Assembly: GCA_028274465.1 (NCBI GenBank)
Contig: CM051457.1
Coordinates: 13,939,097 to 14,003,096, forward strand
Length of the DNA stretch: 64,000 nt
From: Plantago ovata
Lineage: Eukaryota > Streptophyta > Magnoliopsida > Lamiales > Plantaginaceae
Direction of reading: 5' to 3'
Below, in pieces: positions 12,801 to 25,241 of this stretch. Made by a program: the position numbers and the translations under genes. Position 1 is the stretch's first letter. Every line of letters begins with the position of its first letter. A model generated the notes under the pieces. It was given only the letters and a program-made list of their open reading frames with translations, did not search any database and was not told the DNA's origin.

Positions 12801-15800
12801 CAGCAACGAGATAGATACATTTCAATATTTCTTTCTTAGACATTTTGATCAATTTAATGCACACTGCCTAGTCTTTAACAGTATTAATAAGAAACAGACA
12901 ATTTTCAGAAGACTTGAGAGATAAGACTGTTGGACAGGAGTCCAGTAGCATTATACTCAGCTTTGTTAAGAAATTCAGCATACTGATCTGATGCTTCCCA
13001 TATTCCAAAACGACAGTAGTGAATCTAATCACAAAAACAACACATGATGGAATGGGGAACAAACAAAAGAATTGATTTCAAGAACATCAATACACATAAA
13101 TGCATAACAGGCAGATACTCATATGGAAACAGTTTGTAGTCACATTGCATGACATAATGGAAGATTGTGAAGCAGGAGAGGAAGAAACTATAAAAAGAAA
13201 TACATACATACGTAAGGAGAGTAGATATAAAACACATTAATTCAAGTTTTCTACATACCTTAAGTTCCTCAGACATTATTTTGTTGTTAGTATTTTGGAT
13301 TCCACGCTTTACAGCAATTTTGACAATTAAACTTTTCTCCCAAAGCTTTATTATGGAAGCTGCTAGACCTTGATGATTTCTATTTCTTCCTGGAGATCGA
13401 ACATCAGTTTAAAAAAAAGAAGAAATGCAAGCATATGTATATATCAGAACCAAAAGATTATAGAACAAAGTCATTACCAAGCGCAAAATGGCAAGGAAGA
13501 GATTTAGCAATCTTCCTTAAGTTAGTCATCTCTGCATTTGTTAGTCGGGAACGCATTCCAGTGGGAAGAAGCCGAAAAGGTGTTTTATATCCAGGAACTG
13601 TTGGAGGAAGTAAATCCGCATCTACAGGAAGTACTCCTGTACCCCACCAATCTTCAAAACGTGGACCTAAACCATCTAGAAGTCTGTTATACTCCACCTC
13701 CTCTTCTGTCATGATCTTAGCACGGCCCGGAATTACTAGCTTTTGATTCTTAAGAACTGATTCATAACCAGCATTGATGTCCGTGGTTGAACTTTCAGGG
13801 GAGGAAACATCAGGGATAAAAAGGGCATTATCTTCATTCATCTGTCTCTGAGGTTTTGAATTGGGGCCATCGTAATTAGTTCCTCTAAACACCACCATAA
13901 CACTTCCAGACCTCCATGTGACAAGCCCCCCAGTTCGGCGCTGATGAGAGAAAAGGCAGTCAGCATTTATTGCTTTCACATATACATTGTACCTTATTTA
14001 TTAACTAACATAAATGATTTAATGTAATAGCTACGTGCTATATGCAACTACCATGCACCCTCTATCAATCGATGTCATCACTCATAAGTTCTATATGTCT
14101 TAATAATATATCAGCATTAACCTTTTGAATGGGAATGAACTGGGGCTTTAAATGTCCCCAGTCTAAATCCCAATTGATTATGGGCACTTACGTCTAATCC
14201 TAATCTGTTACCAACCAAAAAATTCCCAACCCTCTGGCCATGTTACCCCTCCCCCAATCAATGTTTATCTCAGTCAACATATTATGTCTCTTTGTATCTT
14301 TTCCACTTCTCTCCTTCTCTTATTTGCCCGTCTAGAATAAAAATCTTATGTCAAATTGTTTATATTGCACATTAATAGTCACATAAACAATTAACAACAG
14401 CCCAACAAAATAATCTCAAACACCCCCTAACATTGTAAATCCAACCCTCCATCCCAACCCATTGTTATAATCCAAATCCAATTTTGTAACTGATTGACTG
14501 ATATTTGCTCGGTTGGTTTCTTGGGTTGGATTGAGATTCATTGTGATCTGACTGAGAAGTGTACTGTAAGGTGTTAATGTATTGTGTAACTTAAGACTTA
14601 CTATGTGGTCTTTTATAGCTTATGTTGAAAAATAATTAATTAGGCTGAGATTTGAGTTGTATTGTATTGTGTTGTTTATGTTAAAATTTGAGTAAATTGT
14701 AGATGAAAGGTGTGTATAAATTTAGGCTGAGATAGGGCAGGATTTAATCTAGCAGCGTGTAGTGTCTCACTATCCATCTCTTCACAAACTACAAGCTGTT
14801 TCCTAGGCAGCTAGCTTCTTTGCAGCACAAGAAACATAAAAACTGTCATAATATGAAAGCGTATTTAAAGTTCAAAAGGATATATTGGCGAGCATTATCA
14901 AAGTGATGTCGGTCCTAGCTCCAATGTATTTGGCTATGACGTTAGGGTGCAGTTTAATAAGCAGTACAGAGCAATCACATGAAGCAAATGGGTGTGCCTT
15001 GCTTTGTCTCAATTGTGGATTCGTTCAGATGAACTATATGTTCAAGGCCACAGATACCTATCTGTCTATCATGCTCAGTCATATTCAGCAGAAGAAGCAA
15101 CTTCAGCTAGAGTATAGCCAACTCTACTCTTAGAGAATGGTTACCAAATATTTGGTGGTACGGATTCCATAGGACCATTACTTAAGGTCCTGAGGTCCAA
15201 AATGGATGAGAACCTCTTAAAGGAATGAAATCCCAACCACATAAGACCTACTTCCTCCGTCCCCCTTATAGCTTCCCATTTGATTTTGTTGACTTTTTTA
15301 GTCTCCGTTTGACTCCGAATTAATCCTAATTCATATCGAAAAAGTAATTTTGGAAATTATATTATGAAAATATAAGATTTGCACTTTCATAATATAATTT
15401 CAAAAATTGATTTTCCGGTACGATTTAAGATATTCAGAGTCAAACGGAGACTAAAAAAGTCAACAAAACAAATGGGAAGCTATAAGGGGGACGGAGGAAG
15501 TAGTAAGCAAGCCAGTCAGAAGCTGATAGTAGACCAGCTGAGGTTGCCACTGAATGTGACTTACATGCCAATACTATAACTATGATCTCTTTGGAAATAG
15601 CATCAGTAACCATGAACATGTAGTTCATGTGAATCAGGTCCACATTTAACATAATGTTTTCATGTGGCTTATTACTAAGATCTACACCGCGATGGTGAAC
15701 ATCACTTAATTGATTTCGATGATAACAAGGACCAGGTATATATATGTTAAGTGTAAACCACCATACTTTTCTTTTTCCTCAAGTATCTTAATGCTTAGCT

Positions 15801-17493
15801 ACATATCCATCAATTTCTAGATACTGTAGAAGTATATGTTAAAAAGCAATTGCAGGAATGAGATACAAATAGACCTGAATGATGATATAAATAAATACTC
15901 AAAAACTGGATGACAAGAATTTATACATTGAAACATGGTAACTACAGAAAGCGAACGCGACTGAATTGAAAGTCTATGTATAATATACATCAATTAACTT
16001 CTAACATACTTAGAGCGGCCAAGATAGAATAAACAGTTATGATTTAATTCGACTCCTCTTCATTTAGAACTAATCTCGACTTTTATTCTTTCAGATCACA
16101 TGTCAGTATGGAGTGGACAGTAGTTTATTTATGACACCCATTCAGATCACATCAGTAAAAATTGTCTAATGCTAATTGACTAATTCAGATGCATTTTATA
16201 AGTACTCAGATAGTAGTATCAGATAAAGCTGATCAAAGTAACTAGTGTTGAGCAAAATGGTCACTTGTTCCAAACAGATAAAATTGTAACATCAGATAAA
16301 GCTGCTATCCTGACGTTCAGAGGTTTTGGCTGCTGTCGTGCAGTTACAACGTTTATGATTTCTGAAGAGTACATCAGTTCGTCTATAATAAAATGTACTA
16401 ATTTTATCATGTTAATACTAGATTCCATTTTGGAACATTTTATTAGGTCTTAAGACAAGAACTACGACTAATGCAACCTTCTGTTAGGCTATTAAGCTAT
16501 TAACTCAAGTTTCCGATGAGCTCAATCACAGACAGAACCAAGAAGCACCATGTAAGTAACGAGTAACAAACAATTAAACTACAATCTGTTGAAAATTAAG
16601 ACGATTATAACGTAAGTAAGTAATAGAATACCAAACTCACCAACCTCAACAATCTCATGAGCAGTCTTCATATCATGAGCCAATTCTTCATGAAATTTCA
16701 ACCTCACCAGCTCACATTTCCTCCACTTATCATGAATCTTCTCCAAAACCGCACCGGTAATCCCCGCCTTAGGCACATTAACTCTCTCCCTCAGAGTCAT
16801 CCCCATTCTCCTCAACCTCCTCAACTCCTCATCCTCAATCGTCAATTCGGCCATTGACGGGGCACGCATTGTCTGTTTCCTCAGCCCAACTCCACCTCCT
16901 CCTCCCTCCTCTAGTCTCTGGACCTCATGATTCACACCCCTCTCCCAGGGGAGCAACATATCATCAGTCTCATCATCATCTTCATCCAAAATCATGTCCG
17001 GTCTCACCCAATCCCTCTGCAACAAATCTCCCAATTTCTCATTTGTAATTTCAGCATTACTGGAATCATAATTAAAATTAACATCTAATCCTCCTCCTGC
17101 ATCATCAAACTCATCTTCATCCTCCTCGTCATCAGAGCCTAGTCCCAAATTACGCAACCTGAGCACAATTCTGTCCATGGCGGTAGTAGGAGTGTGGACA
17201 GTTTCGGGCTTGGGGTCGGGTTTTCTGGAAGCTTGCCTGGGAGGGTAAGTGGGTGAAGATGAAGAAGAAGGTGGAGAAGGCCACTTTTTGATCCAGGAAG
17301 AAGAAGAAGAGGAACGAGGGGAGGGTTTATGGTCTCTGGAGGGCGTAGTTCTGATGGGACGAGAGGAAGAAGAAGAAGAAGCCAAGGGTTTGAAGAGGAG
17401 GAGAGAATAGCGAGGTAGTTTGCGACGGGGGATAGAGAAAGTGGAGAAGAGGTGTGGAGGTAATTCTGTTAACTTGGCCGTTGAGAGGGCCAT
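9882..17493 (-). CDS. CFM3: CRM-domain group II intron splicing factor, CFM3-type
   Basis: Nine minus-strand exons: 17493-16645, 13940-13478, 13389-13259, 12619-12281, 11578-11422, 11316-11024, 10905-10846, 10274-10194, 10007-9882; all GT-AG and in frame, 832 aa. The N-terminus is Ser/Arg-rich like an organellar transit peptide, followed by an acidic stretch ([11 protein letters not shown]). Three CRM RNA-binding domains follow: about 225-305 (GITG, then [12 protein letters not shown]), 408-505 (GRNRNHQG, then [19 protein letters not shown]) and 625-715 (GIRG, then [23 protein letters not shown]). The protein ends in an acidic [13 protein letters not shown] tail. Three CRM domains plus this tail indicate CFM3, which promotes splicing of plastid (and possibly mitochondrial) group II introns, rather than CRS1 or four-domain CFM2. 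An in-frame ATG at 17556 would add 21 residues; I chose MALSTAK because it begins a better transit peptide. Intron 1 is 2.7 kb. Confidence 0.92.
12696..12797. repeat. Perfect 51-bp tandem duplication in CFM3 intron 3
   Basis: Positions 12696-12746 and 12747-12797 are identical and adjacent. They lie within the intron 12620-13258. Perfect identity suggests a very recent slippage event or an assembly artefact. Confidence 0.95.
15251..15500. mobile_element. Stowaway MITE in CFM3 intron 1
   Basis: 250-bp element bounded by TA target duplications (15249-15250, 15501-15502). Its terminal inverted repeats of about 64 bp (15251-15314 and 15437-15500) are almost perfect and begin CTTCCTCCGTCCCCCTTATA, close to the Stowaway consensus CTCCCTCCGTCCC. 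The high repeat identity implies a recent insertion. It has no coding capacity; movement would need a Tc1/mariner-type transposase in trans. Confidence 0.93.
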
Positions 17494-19132
17494 TCGTTGT
17501 GGTGATTGAGGGAGCTTGCTCAGTTCAGTCTGAGAGTGAGAGTAGAAGATGAACAAGATATCAGATATGATGATGTTGATAAGATGGATTATTTTCCAAC
17601 TTCTTTTTTCCTATTGAGATGGACTCACTCACTCACCCGGTAAGCTCCATTTCCACTTGTTTGATTTGATAAGGTTTTCGGAAATCATTTTACTACCTAC
17701 TAGCAGTAGTATGCTTTAGTATAATCTAAATATTTTAATGTGTTTTTGTATAATATTGATTTCAATTAAATGGGAATGCGAGCATGTGACAATTACACAC
17801 GTGACAAACAAAAAATTACAAAATAATAATAAAATTGGACATGTATTATACCCGTATAAAAAACCCAACTAGTCCCAACTACGAAAAGGTGTATATTACG
17901 CGTATGCTTTCCTATTCTTTTCACAATTTTGAACTCCTATTTTTTTTCGTCATTTTAGGTGTGTGGTTGATAAAAGGTGTACGCAGAAGTTACGGCGGTT
18001 ATTTACCAAAATTTTGACTAACCCACAAATGGCGGGTAGGCAAAATCATTAACCACAATAGGTGGGATTTTTTCTCAACCGCATGGATTGGTTGGCCATT
18101 TTAGACGAGTGAATTGGAGGTTTTACGTATCAAAATGGGAATATATGTTGTCACGTTCGATGTAGAGTATATAACTTTAAATACAAAATAAAAGCATTGA
18201 ATAAGGTATTATCAAGCACATGCATTCAAAATGCAAGTACATAAGGCATAAATACTTGAATTATGAAATTCAAATGTGACAAAAATTATGAGTAAAAGTG
18301 TAAAACTATCCCACAAGATAACCAATGCTTCCAACTCAGAGATAGCTTAGAAAATATTACCCAACTGGGAAACAAATTATGTTCTCAATTCATTATAAAA
18401 ATTAACTTTGTGTCAGCATTTACCAAAATCATGTTATTAAATTCGTAAAACAAATCAAATTTAGCTCAATGTTGTAAGGTACCTAAAAATGAATTTATAG
18501 GCAGTCTTTTGCTGCTTTTTTTATGCATGTTCACAAAAATTTGACAAAACTCCATTTTCTCCAAGCTTCGAAATTTACAAGTAACAAATTTCCAATGAAC
18601 TTCTTCATATCATCAGGAATATTTCGATAGAAGGACCTCACTTTTTGAAGATACTTAGTTACAAAGAGAATCAAGAAAAGATATCAAAATAAAGAACAAA
18701 GATATCAAAATAAAGAACGCCAGCCACCAGAAGCATTTGGGCGGCTGCAGAGAGCTTCAGCAGGCACAGAGCCCGCGGAACTGTTAGGAGGCTCCACAAA
18801 CATAAATTTTTTACTAAATAAAAAATGATAAGAGGCCTAAAAGAAGTACAACCCAGTTTGCTCTGAAAAGAGAACCGTCTACAGCCACAATGATACATAT
18901 TACAGAATAAAGGAATAGAATCAGAAGAATCCCAAATTAGAAGCCTTATAACTTACAAACCTGTTTTGGGAGAAATTTCTTCCCCCAAAATTAGAAAGAA
19001 AACCTTCAATCAACAAAACCTAATTATTAGAAAACACAAGATAAACTACAATACAACCAAACCCAAACCACCAACACATATTAATAAGAAGTTCCATTAA
19101 ATACATCAGGTTGTCCTAATTAGACGCGCCTA
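17494..19132. other. Intergenic: CFM3 promoter and DUF662-gene 3' flank
   Basis: The left part should be the CFM3 5' UTR and promoter; the right part (towards 19132) the 3' UTR of the DUF662 gene. No other gene seen. Confidence 0.4.
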
Positions 19133-21088
19133 TTAGGTTAAACGTACTGTTTCAATGTTTTTGCTAAGCTCCTCCAATTTCGTCATCCTCGTCTTTTCAC
19201 TTTCGCCTACCAGCTGCAAGTCATCACCAAATGCAAACAATAAAAATCAGCCCTGAATATTAAGAGGCCAAAAAGAAAAAGGAAAACAGATTGGAGTATT
19301 AACCTTTCCTACCTCCATCAATCTAGTAATAAGTGTTACTTTCTCTTTGTTCTTTTCATTGAAGGCATCAAGAGCATCTTTGTACTCTTTCTCCTGCAAA
19401 TGAGGTGAACATTCTATGTAAGTCTCAAGCATATGAAGGTCACATCTACAAATAGCTTCATCTGAGAGTGCAAATGTAAAACTTGGCATTTTAATAGTTA
19501 CTTCCAATTTCAAATGTGTTAAGATCCCCTCATTGTATCTACAAAAACATGGGCAGGGTATCACAAAGGTCATTTCACAATTTTCAAAAAATAGGAGGGT
19601 AATGACCCTGCTAGAGGAATGTAAGGGTCTAACAGCCATTACTCTGGAGTCTGGAAGACAACTACATCTATACAAGCAGAGAATACAGTGATAATCAGGT
19701 TATCGTATTTAGATTCAGAAGAGAACTTAACAGGCAGTCTTTTGCAGAGTATACAAGTGATTTACAGATGCTATGCACAGTTATTCTTACTGCTGAAATC
19801 ATCTGGAATTACGGAAACTTCAATATCTAGCAATTACTGGTTTGCCGGTCCCAATCAATTACCAACCCAGTAAAATTTTGTACTGACAAATATAGAAAAT
19901 ATCGTCACCTTCTTCTGGCAGGTATGCCCCAAAGGTTTCAACTCTTTGTTGATTGCGTCGATTCTCTTACGAACAACAGAAACTTCCTTCTTCATTGGAT
20001 CAGTGAGGGTGTCCAATTCCTGAAATGTATATTTCATTCAGAACCGGTTTGCAGGAAGCAACTATGACAAAACAATACAGAAAATGAACTGTACAAAACA
20101 CAATAGAATCAAGTATCACGCTACACCATTTTCTGAATGATTATCTACATTATACACTCCTTAAATTTGACGATACAGACCAGACAATTAATAGTTGTTA
20201 GAAGCATATCTTTAAATCAACTCTCACTCATAGTCCCGTATGTTGCCCTCCAACAAAATTCATAACGTAAACTGTGTAATTTACAGAACATATGGCCCTT
20301 AACTTTAAACACTCAGATTCATTCTACTCCTAGCCCTGCCTGCAGAAGAACCCCATCCACTACTAGAAAGAGCTGAAACCCCCAAATTCATTTTGCATTG
20401 ACCAACAGCTCTCTTATGTTTCTAATCTATAGCAAACAAGATTTAAGCAGTGAAAAAAGATAAGAAATAATAGTTCCAAAAAACAACTATGGCTCAGTCT
20501 TCAACGTATGGAAGTTGGTAAAGCCCTGAAAAATTAAATCGACATTATTATTCTATTATAAGAAAAAAACTGACACAATACCAGTTCACAGGGATCATGA
20601 GATCCAGTTTCGACAATCAGCCAATCATTAAGCTTTCCAAATTTTCATATTCCCCAGAAGCATAATATCAAACAGGCAGGTTGCAAGCAAATCTCAATTA
20701 TGAAAATCCTATAACTGGAAACCCTAAATCTCGAGAGAAAAAAACACAAAAACATAAAAACTCCACAAACAGGATCAAAATGAAGCTATTTACATCATGA
20801 ATTGATGCTAGGTTGAAGAGATCTAGCATAATAATAGCAATAACATACCTCACGGATAATAGCCAAGCGCCTGGTCTCCTGTTCAATGCGATTGAGCTGA
20901 GCTTGAACTCTCTCCTTGACTTCCATTTTCTTCTTCTCAATCTCCTCCTCTTTAGCCTTGAAAGCAGAGAGAGCTGAATTGGAGTCTTCATCGTCTTCGT
21001 CTTTAAGAGCGACGGTGTTGAAGCTGACACTGGCGGCAGATTCGGGCATGGAGAGCTGGCTTTCAAGTGTCCTGTGAGTCTGCTTCAT
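19133..21088 (-). CDS. DUF662 / RAB6-interacting-golgin-like coiled-coil protein (ACIP1 family)
   Basis: Minus-strand exons: 21088-20849, 20019-19909, 19393-19313, 19213-19133 (stop included), all GT-AG, phase 0, 170 aa. It begins MKQTHRTLESQLSMPES, has a short acidic region, then a continuous heptad-rich coiled coil from about residue 45 to the end (EEEIEKKKMEVKERVQAQLN, RIDAINKELKPLGHTCQKK, EKEYKDALDAFNEKNKEK). This is a plant DUF662 protein, annotated in databases as RAB6-interacting golgin; Arabidopsis member ACIP1 is a microtubule-associated protein linked to immunity. Length matches the short plant family. The region just above the start (21090-21310) is CT/GT-rich and likely the 5' UTR. 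A biochemical role beyond coiled-coil scaffolding cannot be read from sequence. Confidence 0.9.
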
Positions 21089-23235
21089 GGTTGTTCTTCT
21101 GTGGCTGAAGCAGAAGCAAACCCTTGCCCTTTGGAGATAATTATCCACTGTGTGTGTCTGTTTGTTGATCTGGAGAAGAGAGAGTAGAAGTAGAGTACAG
21201 AGTGTGTGTTTGTGTTGTGTTTTGTGCTCTGTGAAAAGATTGTGAGTTGTGAGGTGTTTAGTGTCGCTTGTGATGAAAGACACCAGAAGTTGTTGGCCTT
21301 TTTGCAATTATTTATCACCGTTTCTGACCCCACCTTATTACCTCACTGTGATGCAATATCTACACTTTTTTTAAATACTTTTACAATATTTACTATACTT
21401 TTTTACATTTTTTACATAAATACCATTATAATTTAGTCCATCGAGATTGTTTAATTGTTTCTATATAATTTAACCAAACTCATTTCTACGAATTTGCAAA
21501 CTCTTTTTTTTTTATTCTAAAAGAGAAGAAGAAAATCGCAAGTTAATCCAACCCTTTTCTACTAGTTTCTACAAATTTATTTGAATTTCCGATGTTATGA
21601 TAATAAACCTTAAATTGTTTATTTAAAAGATAATTTAACTATTACAATGATCATCTCATCCCTTTTATGTTTTAGTATGGAACTTTCCGCTAGAACACAC
21701 GTTAATTCAATTTGGAGTAGTTCAGCAGTTGGTTCCAAATTAACAAAACTGAACTAAGTTCGATGAATTTAATCTGAATTGAAAGATGAACATTTTGTTT
21801 AGATAAAAGGAAGAGGACTTAATTACTTGTTCCTCCTCCGATTTGAGTAATAGGTGGGGTGCAATATGAAAATAGATCCATGTAAAGGGTGTTTTTGTAA
21901 TAAATTGATTTATGAAAATATGTTAGAAGTGTCCAAATAGTGGGATTTGAAAAGATATTATGTATGGGTGTAAAGTAAAATAAGTAGGGATGATTGGTGT
22001 GAGCCGGCAAAGTACCGGAGGTGGTTAAGCAAGAAGATTATGTAATTAGTTTATATGGACAGGTAAGGCATATGCACGTTCTTATTTTTGGACGCAAGCT
22101 GGCTCAAAGAAGGAAAGGAAGGAAAGTATTTGGGCTGCCTCATCACTATTTCAAACTTTTCCACTGAACGTTAACAAATTAACATAAACATATTGTGTCT
22201 TCGTTGTCACTCCATTGTCTCAAGATTCTACCACCACACCGTCACCTACTTTTTGGATTAACTTAATCTACTTCCTTAATTCATCATTATTCAATCATTA
22301 CTTTCTCTCCTTTCATTTGATCCGATATACTTATTATACTCCTTGGGCAGGTTTGCAACAGCTGGGTATTTTAGAGTGCTTATATTAGGCAGATTAGTTG
22401 AATATATTGCCTAACATAAATTTTTCTCTAATGAAGTTATAAAAGTGGTCGAGTAGTATGGGTGATTAGGTCGGAAGTTCAAACGCCAACAGAGACAAGA
22501 GCATATATTTAGAGTTATAAAGTTGGTATAAGATTTAATTTATACCTGAAGTTATATAATACTAAAGTTTAAAGTTTAGTACTAGGGTAATTAGATTTCT
22601 CATTTATAACTTCCCTCTCATATTGTCAGGTGAGCTTTATTATTTAGAATTTTAGATGGAGCGGAACGCACCTTTGGCTTTTACGAACTATGTTGTCAGG
22701 GTAAAGGTTATGCCTAAATAATTTTTGCTTTGACAAAAGGTGTTCAAGTGTGAACAATAAGTTGCCTGGTGGCTGGATAGGCTAGTCGGTGAATACACAT
22801 TGCCATGGTGATATATAGTGTACAATGAAATATGCTGACTTGTCCTTGGTAACTTTAAACATCTACTCCATTGCAATTGCAGCGAAGATTTCGAGCTCCA
22901 ACAAAGTCATTCTACTTTTTAAATAAAGTTGTGATTAGTTTGATTGATTATTAGTACTATTAGTTATAGATGATTGTCTAACAGTCAATGTGATATTCAG
23001 TAGTTTCACGGTGATTGCTGAGATCGAAAACTTTCTAGGACAATTTTCGAATAAGCGTATGAACATATGACCCTAAACTTTCGTCCCTTTTGTCCTTTCT
23101 TCCAGAATATCAGCCGTCAAATATACTACAAATCGCTATTGTCATGAAAAATTGAATGGCATTATACTGAGAGGGTATGACCAAAACTGCTTTAAAAAAC
23201 AAGCTTTGTCGAGTGAGAAATGGCTGGCAATACAA
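21089..23235. other. Intergenic
   Basis: Promoter and 5' UTR of the DUF662 gene at the left end, then AT-rich DNA without recognisable genes. A tRNA-like B-box phrase near 22470 may be a SINE trace but cannot be extended to a full element. Confidence 0.4.
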
Positions 23236-23575
23236 GCCAGTTTTCAGGGTACTGAGTTCTTTAATCACCTCATAATATTCGGCCAACTTATGAGATTGAG
23301 AACCAAGTGGTCCAGCATAAATTATGCGGCCTCCTCGTCTCATCAAAAGCAACTGCATGAATTGAAGTTCGATTGTTAACTCTAGACAGGTGGATTTAAG
23401 ATGGACATGGAAAAAAACCAAGATGCTAGGCCATATTTCATCAAAAGCTTAAAAAATGTTGATGCTTGGCTGGTGAATCGTACAAACGACAGTTCTTCCA
23501 GTGTTGACAGTATTTATTACAGTACGCATGACAAGACCCACAGCTCCGGCATCAAGACCATAGTGATCAAAATCT
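23236..23575 (-). pseudogene. PDR-type ABC transporter (ABCG) fragment
   Basis: Minus strand: [18 protein letters not shown] then [17 protein letters not shown], the D-loop/H-loop region of a PDR nucleotide-binding domain (functional genes have GLDARAAAIVMRTV and HQPSIDIFEAFDE). Here the E after IF is a stop (TAA) at about 23450. The next exon, after a CAG acceptor, reads LLLMRRGGRIIYAGPLGSQSHKL and YYEVI, the family's following segment, but the donor after FDE has lost its GT. It then decays. A truncated, disabled relic with no other PDR exons nearby. Confidence 0.85.
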
Positions 23576-24122
23576 ATCCATAAAATGTATATCACATGAA
23601 CCATGGATTCTCGACCTATAGAACAGAACTGAAATTGGGATTTCCAAACAGATTGTATTGGATCCACGACCAAACTACAGAACATATTCCCAACATTCCA
23701 AACTATAATTAACACACTTTAAAAGAGAAATGTTACATCTTCATTGAATTTTCTCATCCTTCTGGATCCCTTCTAACTTGAAATAGGATGCCTGAATCTG
23801 ATGCATGGATTCAAATATGCTGGTTTATGGACATGATGCAGTTTATTATCAAAAGACAAAATCAAGGTGTCACCCAAGGGGAAACATATACTTTGTGCCT
23901 TTCGGAAAAATACATATATTAGAATTTAGAATAAACCAGTAGTCCAGTACAGATATAATATGCCGGGCAATTCCCCTATTAGCAAATGAAGGTAAGTTTT
24001 AAGTTTGACTAAGCATCATATAGTTATAAACATTGCCCAGGAGATAAGAACGAGCTCCTACCATTGTAAAGAAGAATAGCATTGTTAGGGAATATCCAGT
24101 TTCAGTATGGTGGTTTAATGAC

Positions 24123-25233
24123 TTAATCACCACTTGCACAGCCCCTGCAGCCGCAATGCACACACTCTATGACCTTCTCCTCTCGCAAATGCTTGGGTAC
24201 TCGGCAAACACATGTAGTTTGAAAGTTATGGTCTCGAGGCTGCATGCACCTTAAGCAGCAAAGCCTTTCATATCCAGGCTGCACAAAAATGCACGAATCA
24301 TAAGCGTACTTTTTCATAATCACATAGCAAAACATATTGACAGTTATTCATTCTAAATTGATCTGCAGTCAGAAAAGTAAAAGCACAAATATTAAATCAT
24401 CTCAGATATACTTTAATGGGAAAATTACTCGTAGATCCCCTCAGTAATGTCAAAATTACAAATAAAAACTAACGGAGCTGTGGTTTGTTTATGTTTCGAC
24501 ATTACTTAGGGTTCTACATGTAAGTTTCCCTACTTTTAATAGCAAAACAATGACTTTCAACATGTAGTGAACTGTAACCGCCAGAGAGAGAGAGAGAGAG
24601 AAGAGATGACTTCTGCAAGTACAAATTTTAGCAAAGCAAACTCTGACAGATGACCCCCTCTCCCTCCCTCGTGCATAGTTGTATGCAATATAGGGGCTCA
24701 CAAGAGCTAATAAATCGAAAAAGAACGAAGACATATAATGCAGACACCTAGCATTGCAATAAGCTCCACAAGGCCAGTATAATGGATGAGAAACCAAAAG
24801 AAAGAATATTACAAATCACCTTTTTCCATTTCGCAATTAAGTTCCGATCAGCATATCCTTGATCCAGACAGAACTCATATAATTCCTTCGATATTTCCTT
24901 CCTTCTGTGATATAGGTCAAAGATGTACCGACTCTTCTGATGAGCTATCTTAAAAATTGGCCATAAGGCCTCACATTTTCGTTTATCATCATGAGGATCA
25001 TTTTCAGCTGCCAGAACAATACAGAAAACAGTTCTTCATTTATTATATGTTCTACAAACAGAGAGATCGGTTAAATTTCAAGAAGAAAATCACAATATCA
25101 CTAAGATATTGATGTGCTTGGAATGAATAAGTGAAATACCTTCTCTCATCTTTGCCTGGAGTTCACGGAGAGTAGGTTCAATCAACTCCCATCCTTCTGG
25201 GTACTTTACCCGGTTTGTCTTCACCTTAGGCAT
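24123..25233 (-). CDS. BUD31: BUD31 homolog (G10 protein), spliceosome component
   Basis: Minus-strand coding exons: 25233-25140, 25007-24820, 24278-24123 (stop TAA), 145 aa, the normal length. Begins [15 protein letters not shown], continues [15 protein letters not shown] and ends in the Cys-rich zinc-binding half ([43 protein letters not shown]), as in all G10/BUD31 proteins. BUD31 is a nuclear subunit of the NineTeen-related/Bact spliceosome and supports pre-mRNA splicing. Splice junctions GAAG|GTATTT with GGCAG|CTGAAA and AAG|GTGATT with TGCAG|CCTGG keep the frame. A further AG acceptor 8 nt above the ATG (exon from 25241) points to an intron in the 5' leader. Confidence 0.96.
24582..24600. 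repeat. (GA)n microsatellite in BUD31 intron
   Basis: About nine to ten GA repeats inside the last intron (24279-24819) of the BUD31 gene. Confidence 0.9.
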
Positions 25234-25241
25234 GATTTCCT

